Part shown: piece by piece, positions 1 through 5,294 of the stretch
How positions within the stretch are numbered: the first letter of the stretch is position 1
How the letters are laid out: the number at the start of each line of letters is the position of its first letter
From: Planctomycetaceae bacterium
Lineage (GTDB): Bacteria; Planctomycetota; Planctomycetia; Pirellulales; Thermoguttaceae
NCBI GenBank assembly: GCA_031283515.1
Contig: JAITBS010000665.1
Location: 1 to 8,387 of the forward strand
Length of the DNA: 8,387 nt
Direction: 5' to 3'
Position numbers and translations under genes: made by a program
Notes under the pieces: model-generated
The model's input: only the letters and a program-made list of their open reading frames with translations
What the model was told of the DNA's origin: nothing
Database searches by the model: none

Positions 1-462
1 AGTGATCGCCAATGGAGTTATCGTCCGGTAATCGGGTTCGATTTACTGCTCAATAACTGGGATGCCGCACTCGAAGACGGAAACATGTCAACTGCTGTTG
101 CCTACGACAACGCTCATTATACTCAAGCGTTTTTACGAATTGGTAGTGATCTGAAATTTGTCAAAAACCGTTTTGTGTTCAATTCCGGTCTCTATTACTC
201 CTACGACTTAAACAATAACAACGAACTAAAAACAAAAATCTTTGCCCGTAACGATTCAAAACTTGGTTATGAGCAAGGTATTGGTAGTACGTTGTACGGT
301 TCTAGGTTGGGTCGTTCAGTGTTGACGTTCAACGTCGGCGGTTCAGTCGCCCTAAACTCCAAGACTGCCATCTTCTGCGCCTTCAACGGTGACAACACCT
401 TCGACCGTGACGGCAATAAGTTCCAATGTAACGGTTACGCCGGTCTCCAATACCAATGGTAG
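1..462 (+). CDS. Autotransporter-like outer-membrane beta-barrel protein, C-terminal part only
   Basis: Frame 1 is open from the first base to a TAG at 460-462, giving 153 visible residues; the ATG at 85 is internal and not the true start. The sequence shows alternating short hydrophobic/aromatic strands and polar turns (for example LRIGSDLKF, RFVFNSGLYYSY, LTFNVGGSVAL). It ends in GLQYQW, with the terminal aromatic residue that outer-membrane barrels use as a BAM recognition signal. This matches the last strands of an autotransporter (type V secretion) beta domain, which would sit in the outer membrane and carry an exported passenger domain lying upstream of this window. The passenger is not visible, so the function of the whole protein cannot be stated. 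Another barrel family is possible. Family call from recalled pattern, not a search. Confidence 0.68.
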   Translation, partial: SDRQWSYRPVIGFDLLLNNWDAALEDGNMSTAVAYDNAHYTQAFLRIGSDLKFVKNRFVFNSGLYYSYDLNNNNELKTKIFARNDSKLGYEQGIGSTLYGSRLGRSVLTFNVGGSVALNSKTAIFCAFNGDNTFDRDGNKFQCNGYAGLQYQW

Positions 463-618
463 TGTAAATAGTGAAGAGCTGGTAATCGTTGATAAAATCA
501 AAACAAAGGACGAATTTAGTACAAAATATCGCCATTCTGGTAAAACATGGTCGCAACGGTTGGGCTTACTATTGTGTTGCGCAGTGAGTCTTTCATTTCC
601 GTCCGTCAATAGGGTCAA

Positions 619-658
619 GTCGGCGAGTATGCCGACCAATGGCGGGTGAAAACCCGCC
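619..658. repeat. Two tandem GC-rich hairpins
   Basis: Hairpin one pairs GTCGGC (619-624) with GCCGAC (631-636) around a six-base loop. Hairpin two pairs GGCGGGT (641-647) with ACCCGCC (652-658) around a GAAA loop. The core TCGGCGAGTATGCCGA (620-635) recurs, with one mismatch and in inverted orientation, at 2707-2722, which suggests a dispersed palindromic repeat rather than a gene-specific terminator. It could still stabilise the 3' end of the upstream transcript. Confidence 0.6.
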
Positions 659-707
659 GACGAAACGTTGACTGCCTTTGGAGTCCATTGGTAAACAAAT
701 TGACGAC

Positions 708-846
708 TATTCCACTGATAGATTACTTAGAGTCTAATTTTAGAGAGTTTCCGATCCGTAGGTTGCGTTGCGGTTGACCTACGGTTCTGAAAATAACACC
801 TCGTCAGGGTAAAGAAGAAAAAATAATTATTCCACTGATGTATTAC
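708..846 (+). repeat. Direct repeat pair of a 19-base motif (708-726 and 828-846)
   Basis: TATTCCACTGATAGATTAC at 708-726 and TATTCCACTGATGTATTAC at 828-846 differ at two positions and lie 120 bases apart. A related copy, TATTCTACTGAATAGATAC, is at 2747-2765 in the next intergenic gap. All three lie outside genes, within about 120 bases downstream of a GC-rich palindrome for the first and last copy. Function unknown; it may be part of a larger degenerate dispersed element. Confidence 0.5.
756..784. repeat. Hairpin with perfect 8-bp stem
   Basis: CCGTAGGT (756-763) pairs perfectly with ACCTACGG (777-784) around a 13-base loop. There is no T-run on either side, so it is not a standard intrinsic terminator. 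Its role is unknown. Confidence 0.45.
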
Positions 847-948
847 AAAAAACCGAATTATCAAATATCATGAGTACAACAGAATTGAGTAAAGTTCCGT
901 GAATACAAAGAAAAAATTTGCCCGAAAGCATGATCCCCTGTTTAATCC

Positions 949-1340
949 GTGCGAATTGTCGATATTATCCATTTTCTCAGACAAATTTTCTTTCCGAACA
1001 GGCACAGCCTGAACAGGCATAGCCTGAACCGGCAATGTTCTAATCAAACACCGGAAGAAGAAGAAGAAAATAACAAAAAACCGATTTTTGTTTGGTTAAG
1101 AGTTGTTACGAAGAAACTGCGTTCTAAGGAAAGTATTGGAACAGCGGTTAGTATTTTGATTCACCTTGTTTTGTTCTTGCTTCTTTCATGGTTTATACTT
1201 CCCAAAGTTGATACGTGGCACGGAATTGATCTTCTTGTCGGTTGGAATCCGCCCAATGTTAAAACAAACGATATTTCGATTGTGGCAGGTGAAGAGGAAC
1301 CGACAAAAGAAAAGAAAGAAGACCTGAAAGAACAAATCAG
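949..1340 (+). pseudogene. N-terminal membrane-anchor part of a squalene-cyclase-repeat protein (out of frame with its body)
   Basis: Frame 1 is open from a GTG at 949, the only ATG, GTG or TTG candidate after the frame-1 stop at 943; no Shine-Dalgarno sequence precedes it. Visible: an acidic run EEEEE (residues 36-40), a basic stretch (51-60), one transmembrane helix at about residues 63-84 (IGTAVSILIHLVLFLLLSWF), then a short lumenal/periplasmic-type stretch and a charged Lys/Glu linker. I know this order (basic segment, single helix, low-complexity linker, then a cyclase-repeat domain) from planctomycete proteins. The frame stays open to 1848 but its translation stops looking like protein after about 1340, where frame 3 takes over. 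The first 30 codons are also doubtful because frame 3 from ATG 930 reads equally well. I infer that this and the next feature are one gene disrupted by a -1 shift (one missing base) between 1293 and about 1340. Confidence 0.62.
996..1034 (+). repeat. 15-base tandem repeat inside the 5' end of the broken gene
   Basis: GAACAGGCACAGCCT (996-1010) and GAACAGGCATAGCCT (1011-1025) differ by one base and are followed by a partial third unit beginning GAACCGGCA. In frame 1 this gives NRHSL repeated. In frame 3 it gives EQAQP, then EQA-stop-P, then EPA, where the stop is a single C-to-T change from CAG. The frame-3 reading looks more like a normal low-complexity linker. Confidence 0.65.
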
Positions 1341-2603
1341 AACGCCCAACCCAATCCGCAACAGAACGAGGTTGCCGATAAAACCCAGTCGGAACCTAAC
1401 GATTTTCCCGATCAAACAAACAACAAACAATCTTCGGCAATTGATTTACCGTCACCGGTTTCGGGAGGCGGAACTCCTGAACGGCGAAAAGGTGATCTTG
1501 TCAGCGGCGGCGGTTACGAAGGACGAACTCCACAAGGCCGCGGTCAATCTGTTGGAATTGGCGACAGTAGTACTCGTGGTGAAAATGCGGTTGAAGCGGC
1601 ATTGCAATGGATTGCTGCTCATCAGCGAAAAGATGGCGGTTGGAATTTCGGGTTTGAAGAAACTTGCCGGCAATGTTCCAATGGCGGAGAACATGGCAGC
1701 CGGATTGCCGCAACTGCTCTGGCTTTGCTCCCATTCTTGGGCGCAGGTTATACACATCAAGCGGATAGTCCTTACAAAAAATTGGTTGACAATGGACTTT
1801 TTTTTCTTATCAAACGAAGTGTTGAAGAACAACGAGGTCTTGCGTTGAATCACGAAGGATCGCAAGGAATGTATTCACACGGAATTGCGTCAATTGTTCT
1901 GTGTGAAGCCTATGCGATGAGTTTACAGAAACAGACCAAACTCAGTCACGCAGCCCAAGAATCACTTCGATTTATCGAAAACGCTCAAGATCGTCAAGGC
2001 GGCGGTTGGCGTTACCGCCCGAATGAGTCGCCCGGTGATCTTTCGGTGAGTGCCTGGCAAATTATGGCATTGAAGAGCGGAAAACTCGCAGGATTGCACG
2101 TTTCACAACCAACGATTTATCTGGCAAACGATTTTCTCGAATCCACCGCAATGGATGGCGGACGACGATTTAATTACCTTCCCGATTTCAATCTGCGAGG
2201 AACAGGTCCCGATTCGCCCAAAACAAGTACCGCAACCGGATTATTGTTGCGAATGTATCTTGGTTGGGAACCCGGTGATGAAATGCTTGATGACGGTATT
2301 GCAACGGTGGCTCAATGGGGACCGTTTAACCGGAAAAATGATTTATCGTGTAATCTCTATTATGTTTATTATGCAACATTAGCATTACACCATTACGACA
2401 ATAAATACTGGAAACATTGGAATTCGGAGATTCGGGAATTTTTGATTCAGACGCAATCGAATCGCGGACATGAAGCCGGAAGTTGGTATTTTCCCGATCA
2501 TTATTGCGACACCGGCGGGCGACTTTTAAATACCGTACTTGCCGCCTTGATTCTCGAAACTCCCTACCGTATTATGCCGCTGTTCCGAAAACCAAAACAG
2601 TAA
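1293..2603 (+). CDS. Squalene-cyclase/prenyltransferase-repeat domain protein, main body (5' end in another frame)
   Basis: Frame 3 is open from 1293, just after a TGA, to the TAA at 2601-2603. It has no ATG or GTG before the repeat domain; the first possible start, TTG at 1602, falls inside the first helix of the fold (ENAVEAALQWIAAHQ), so it is not the true start. Upstream residues in this frame form a Gln/Asn/Pro linker and a GGGYEGRTPQGR segment typical of these planctomycete proteins. Counting from TTG 1602, repeat-type motifs are QRKDGGWNF (8-16), QDRQGGGWRY (129-138) and GSWYF (293-297), with alpha-alpha-barrel helices between, and a characteristic ending GGRLLNTVLAALILETPYRIMPL. The catalytic DxDD of squalene-hopene cyclases is absent, so cyclase activity is not supported. 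With the upstream helix it would be a membrane-anchored protein of unknown role. The body is intact and well conserved, so the shift may be recent, or an assembly error. Confidence 0.8.
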   Translation, partial: RGTDKRKERRPERTNQNAQPNPQQNEVADKTQSEPNDFPDQTNNKQSSAIDLPSPVSGGGTPERRKGDLVSGGGYEGRTPQGRGQSVGIGDSSTRGENAVEAALQWIAAHQRKDGGWNFGFEETCRQCSNGGEHGSRIAATALALLPFLGAGYTHQADSPYKKLVDNGLFFLIKRSVEEQRGLALNHEGSQGMYSHGIASIVLCEAYAMSLQKQTKLSHAAQESLRFIENAQDRQGGGWRYRPNESPGDLSVSAWQIMALKSGKLAGLHVSQPTIYLANDFLESTAMDGGRRFNYLPDFNLRGTGPDSPKTSTATGLLLRMYLGWEPGDEMLDDGIATVAQWGPFNRKNDLSCNLYYVYYATLALHHYDNKYWKHWNSEIREFLIQTQSNRGHEAGSWYFPDHYCDTGGRLLNTVLAALILETPYRIMPLFRKPKQ

Positions 2604-2680
2604 AACAAACATAATCATATTGTCATAGATATGTTTTCTCAATATGTTTAGGGCTGGTTAAGTGCTCGGCGGTCTTGCAG

Positions 2681-2724
2681 TCGGCAACATTTGCCGAAAC
2701 ACCGCATCGGCGTACTCGCCGATG
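2681..2724. repeat. Two adjacent perfect hairpins related to those at 619-658
   Basis: Stem of 7 bp with a CAT loop (2681-2697) and stem of 8 bp with a TACT loop (2705-2724). The reverse complement of 2707-2722 reads TCGGCGAGTACGCCGA, 15 of 16 identical to 620-635. This suggests a dispersed palindromic element sitting in both gaps that flank the cyclase-repeat gene. It may also act as a two-way transcription block between convergent genes. Confidence 0.55.
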
Positions 2725-2746
2725 GGCGTCTGTTTACGGACGAAAT

Positions 2747-2765
2747 TATTCTACTGAATAGATAC
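2747..2765 (+). repeat. Third copy of the TATTCYACTGA motif
   Basis: TATTCTACTGAATAGATAC resembles the copies at 708-726 and 828-846. In this copy TATTC (2747-2751) and GAATA (2756-2760) form a perfect inverted repeat around TACT. It lies 22 bases downstream of a GC-rich hairpin, a similar order to the 619-726 region. Confidence 0.4.
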
Positions 2766-2771
2766 CGAAAA

Positions 2772-4295
2772 TTAAAAACCACTATTGCTTGTCGGATCAC
2801 TGCCAAGATTGGACATCCATGTTGAATGAGCTGTCACCGCAACAAGAATCCCACACATCAAAAACCAATAGAATAAATAGCCAATCGGATTAAATTCAAT
2901 CTCAATCCAAACAAATCTCAATAATATCCACGGAAAAATCGACTCCAATAACGAAATACCTTTGCCAAAAAGACGTTCCATCAAATCCATTCGATCTTGT
3001 AGCCGTTTCATTTCGGCATTGTTTTCGTTGTTTTCATTTTGCGCCCATTCCGGTGCCTCTTCATTTTCGGATTCTTCATCCTCTTCCTGTTTTATTTTTG
3101 AAGCAGAATCATTTTTCTCCGTATTCTCTGTATCAATATTAGCAGATTCATTATTGTTTTCTTCCCCGTTCTCCGTTTCTTTGTTGTCAATATTGGTTGT
3201 TTCCTGAGGTATTGGTTGTTGGCTGAGCTGCTGTTCCGTATCAGAAAATGGCGTAGGTTCATCGGGACGCAATACAAGACTTCGTCCGTCTTCGTCCATT
3301 TCAGGAGGAGTAAATGATTGATTTTGTTGCGGTATTTTCCAAAGATACGCCGAAACATTAATGTACGTCCAAAAGGACGCCCCAATAAAAATATAAGTAA
3401 CGAAAAGACCAACCAACCCTCCATAACCAAGCGCAAGAACTTCATTTTTGATTTTCACCTTGAGCATACAACTCCCAGAAATCAACCCAACCATTTTTGA
3501 TGTTCCAACCGCAATCGCAATCGCAATGATCCTGAGTGGAACCCACGCCGTAATAACGCCTATCGGAAAACAAATCAATAAAACAAACAAAAATGGTAAT
3601 CCCAAAAACAAAATATATCCACCCAGTCCAAAATCAGATATCGCCGAAGTTGCCGTTTTCGATTTCGTTTGTTCCGCTGCAAAAGGATCAGGTTCCACTG
3701 TAACAGCCGGTTCCCGATAAATCGCCTGCCCCTGTTTTTCCAACGCAACAAGATTGTCGAAATTACCAAAACCAGCATTTCCTATTGCAAACGGATCATT
3801 AGGTAAGGGAGCATTGGGTATTGTCTGATCCAAACCAAATTGAGCAAACGGGTTTGAAGTATCAATATTGGGAGCAACAAATGGTTGTGATGCCGCCGGA
3901 ATAATCGGTGTTTGTGGTTTTACTGCCGGCTTTGGTGGAACCGGTTTTGCCGTTGGAATGTTGGCAACCGGTTTTACTGCCGGTTTTGGTGGAACAGGTT
4001 TTGCCGTTGGAACGTTGGCAACCGGTTTTACTGCCGGAGCAACTTCTTGTTTAACCGGTTCCAAAGGCGCAAGTCCCAATTCGTTATTACTTTCCGGTTG
4101 GGCGGGAAGTTCGGATGCTGTTTTCGGAAAGAGCCCCTTAACTCTCGAAGCAACAACCCATTCGGTCATTCCAACACCACGCAACAAATCGGTTGGTTCC
4201 AATTTGCCTTCGGTTGCCATTTTTTTTATATCCGCACTGGAAACCGGTCCGAATCGAGCCGTTCCTTTCCGATAATACCATTGTTGTGGAGCCAT
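2772..4295 (-). CDS. GYF_2-domain multi-pass membrane protein with proline-rich and acidic linkers
   Basis: A 507-residue protein of unknown function. Residues 1-57 are a GYF_2-type domain (DUF4339-like), with the WYYRKG opening, GPV at 16-18 and TEWVVAS at 44-50; this domain class is thought to bind peptides. Residues 87-127 hold 2.3 copies of an 18-residue Pro/Lys/Ala unit (VKPVANVPTAKPVPPK type). Residues 128-220 are disordered with NPF and DPF motifs. Hydrophobic helices lie at about 227-250, 253-275 and 286-316. A strongly acidic Glu/Asn-rich linker covers about 331-428, followed by a charged helix (429-445) and last hydrophobic segments at about 450-465 and 471-490. The layout suggests an inner-membrane scaffold with the GYF_2 domain in the cytoplasm (inference). 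The ATG at 4295 is chosen because the domain begins right there; no Shine-Dalgarno sequence is seen. It is monocistronic as far as visible, convergent with the cyclase-repeat gene. Confidence 0.85.
   Translation of the reverse strand: MAPQQWYYRKGTARFGPVSSADIKKMATEGKLEPTDLLRGVGMTEWVVASRVKGLFPKTASELPAQPESNNELGLAPLEPVKQEVAPAVKPVANVPTAKPVPPKPAVKPVANIPTAKPVPPKPAVKPQTPIIPAASQPFVAPNIDTSNPFAQFGLDQTIPNAPLPNDPFAIGNAGFGNFDNLVALEKQGQAIYREPAVTVEPDPFAAEQTKSKTATSAISDFGLGGYILFLGLPFLFVLLICFPIGVITAWVPLRIIAIAIAVGTSKMVGLISGSCMLKVKIKNEVLALGYGGLVGLFVTYIFIGASFWTYINVSAYLWKIPQQNQSFTPPEMDEDGRSLVLRPDEPTPFSDTEQQLSQQPIPQETTNIDNKETENGEENNNESANIDTENTEKNDSASKIKQEEDEESENEEAPEWAQNENNENNAEMKRLQDRMDLMERLFGKGISLLESIFPWILLRFVWIEIEFNPIGYLFYWFLMCGILVAVTAHSTWMSNLGSDPTSNSGF
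3915..4037 (-). repeat. 54-base tandem repeat encoding an 18-residue proline/lysine-rich unit
   Basis: About 2.3 in-frame copies (residues 87-127 of the GYF_2 protein). The two full units differ by one residue (ANVPTAKP versus ANIPTAKP) and by few bases, so duplication looks recent. The antisense strand reads as a glycine-rich repeat, which is an artefact. Confidence 0.8.
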
Positions 4296-4348
4296 AATGG
4301 AAAGGTAAAAATAAAAATGTGGAATTGAGTAAAAATACTTACCGCCCT

Positions 4349-4376
4349 ATTTTAAATTTTCAACTTATCGTTTCAA
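4349..4376 (-). promoter_or_regulatory. Candidate sigma-70-like promoter for the GYF_2 gene
   Basis: Read on the minus strand: TTGAAA (4376-4371; 5 of 6 to TTGACA), a 16-base spacer, and TAAAAT (4354-4349; 5 of 6 to TATAAT). It would start transcription near 4342 and leave a leader of about 47 bases before the ATG. The region is AT-rich, so chance matches are likely. Confidence 0.35.
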
Positions 4377-4414
4377 TACCTCCCCAAAAATTTTCTTGAT
4401 ATTCGCAAGTTTCA

Positions 4415-4530
4415 GTCCGCAGATTTTTTAGTCCGCAGATTACGCTGATGTTCGCTGATTTTGGGTCAGTAGATTACGCAGATGTTCGCGGATTTTTAGT
4501 CCGCAGATGAGGCTGATGTTCGCAGATTAT
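4415..4530 (+). repeat. 34-base repeat array, forward-oriented arm (left cluster)
   Basis: The box GTCCGCAGAT starts at 4415, 4431, 4465 (as GTCAGTAGAT) and 4499; the last three are exactly 34 bases apart. Between boxes the sequence follows TACGCTGATGTTCGC then a T-rich run. Units are diverged from each other at several positions. The reverse complement of this unit forms the array at 6536-6706. All copies are intergenic. Confidence 0.75.
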
Positions 4531-4582
4531 TTTAGTTGTCCTTGATTATGCGAATATTGATGATTTCTATAAGTTTTTTCTT

Positions 4583-4669
4583 CATCTGTGTTTATCTGCG
4601 TCAATTTGCGTAATCTGCGGACTCCTCTCTGTGTCAATCAGCGGACTAAATCTGTGAAAATCTGCGGAC
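4583..4669 (-). repeat. Reverse-oriented repeat arm (left cluster)
   Basis: ATCTGCGGAC boxes at 4613-4622, 4637-4646 (as ATCAGCGGAC) and 4660-4669, with ATCTGTG/ATCTGCG half-boxes before them. Spacing is about 24 bases here, not 34, so this arm is shortened. It is complementary to the arm at 4415-4530 and could pair with it across the spacer. On the minus strand it lies just downstream of hisB and may end that transcript. Confidence 0.7.
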
Positions 4670-4709
4670 TAAATATTCGAACGGTTAATAAAATGGGCTG
4701 TGACAAAAA

Positions 4710-5294
4710 TTAGAGGGTTCCTTTGGTGCTTGGAATTCCTGATTGACGCGGATCGATTTCCACTGCGATTCGTACAGATCGGGCAGTTGCTTTGAAAAGA
4801 GCTTCGGCAATATGATGGGAGTTTTCTCCGTAATGGAGAAGCAAATGTAAATTACACCTTGCCGTGTTCACAAAACCTTGCCAAAATTCGTGAACTAATT
4901 CCGTATCGAATAACCCAATCTTCGGCGTTTGAAAACCAACCTGATACACAAAACAAGGACGCCCCGAAAAATCAATTGCCGCAGTTGCCAGAGTTTCATC
5001 CATCGGAAGCGTGAAATAACCGTAACGCCGGATTCCCTGTTTATCGCCGAGAGTTTGTGTGAACGCCTGCCCCAAAGCAATTCCAACATCCTCAACCGTG
5101 TGATGACCGTCAACATGAAGATCACCTTGGGCATCGATGTTCAGGTCAAGCATCGCATGAGCCGCAAAAAGTGTGAGCATGTGGTCGAAAAAACCAACCC
5201 CAGTCGAAATTGCCGATGTCCCATTGCCGTCAAGATTCAACGTCAAGGAAATTTGTGTTTCTTTTGTATTACGGTTAATTGTTGCGATTCTCAT
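4710..5294 (-). CDS. hisB: Imidazoleglycerol-phosphate dehydratase
   Basis: Cytoplasmic Mn-dependent enzyme of histidine synthesis that converts imidazole glycerol phosphate to imidazole acetol phosphate. At 194 residues it has the normal length of the single-function enzyme; no histidinol-phosphatase domain is fused. Two-fold repeated metal motifs are intact: GFFDHML (34-40), DLHVDGHHTVEDVGIALGQA (58-77; His64, His65, Glu68) and the second HHIAEALFKA (160-169; His160, His161, Glu164). The family ending GIPSTKGTL is also present (186-194). The ATG at 5294 overlaps the hisC stop in an ATGA, so it is probably translated by re-initiation after hisC; no separate Shine-Dalgarno sequence is seen. 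The product feeds the pathway whose next step is done by HisC, encoded just upstream. Confidence 0.97.
   Translation of the reverse strand: MRIATINRNTKETQISLTLNLDGNGTSAISTGVGFFDHMLTLFAAHAMLDLNIDAQGDLHVDGHHTVEDVGIALGQAFTQTLGDKQGIRRYGYFTLPMDETLATAAIDFSGRPCFVYQVGFQTPKIGLFDTELVHEFWQGFVNTARCNLHLLLHYGENSHHIAEALFKATARSVRIAVEIDPRQSGIPSTKGTL

Larger units (their letters stand above)
463..948. other. 486-base gene-free stretch with hairpins and short repeats
   Basis: No reading frame here looks like a real gene. The left part (463-610) is featureless to me. Positions 619-658 carry two adjacent perfect hairpins, 756-784 a third hairpin, and 708-726 and 828-846 two copies of a 19-base motif. None of the hairpins is followed by a clear T-run, so I do not call an intrinsic terminator for the barrel gene. 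No convincing promoter for the next gene was found. Confidence 0.6.
2604..2771. other. Convergent intergenic gap with two strong hairpins
   Basis: The cyclase-repeat gene ends at 2603 on the plus strand and the GYF_2 gene ends at 2772 on the minus strand, so transcripts from both sides meet here. TCGGCAA (2681-2687) pairs with TTGCCGA (2691-2697), and CATCGGCG (2705-2712) pairs with CGCCGATG (2717-2724) around a TACT loop. Neither has a good T-run in either direction. An AT-rich 7-bp pairing (2607-2613 with 2630-2636) is followed by TTTTCTC and is a weak terminator candidate for the plus-strand gene. Confidence 0.5.
4296..4709. other. Gap between hisB and the GYF_2 gene, filled mostly by repeats
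   Basis: This 414-base gap holds a candidate minus-strand promoter (4349-4376) close to the GYF_2 gene, then the forward-oriented repeat arm (4415-4530), a unique AT-rich spacer (about 4531-4582) and the reverse-oriented arm (4583-4669). About 40 plain bases follow before the hisB stop. No gene is visible. Confidence 0.65.

Noticed and set aside
389..649. Plus-strand 86-residue reading frame whose end (RLGLLLCCAVSLSF) resembles a signal peptide
   Set aside because: It starts inside the barrel gene, has no ribosome site, and ends within the palindrome repeats soon after the hydrophobic stretch; nothing follows that could be an exported protein.
918..946. Promoter TTGCCC, 17-base spacer, TTTAAT on the plus strand
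   Set aside because: It would start transcription near 953, after the GTG at 949, and leave no usable start codon for the anchor segment; probably chance in AT-rich DNA.
1299..1340. Programmed -1 frameshift site
   Set aside because: The A-rich stretch has no in-phase heptamer that allows both tRNAs to re-pair, and I see no strong downstream stem; a deletion or sequencing error is simpler. Not fully excluded.
1602..1604. TTG as the true start of the cyclase-repeat protein
   Set aside because: It falls inside the conserved segment ENAVEAALQWIAAHQ, and typical sequence of the family continues upstream in the same frame.
1452..1865. Minus-strand reading frames opposite the cyclase-repeat gene
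   Set aside because: Antisense shadows of the coding frame, with no domain pattern and no start context.
2705..2724. Intrinsic terminator
   Set aside because: Strong stem, but no T-run on either strand directly after it; kept only as a hairpin repeat.
3868..4275. Glycine-rich repeat protein on the plus strand
   Set aside because: It is the antisense of the proline/lysine repeats in the GYF_2 gene; the repeat pattern is inherited from that DNA.
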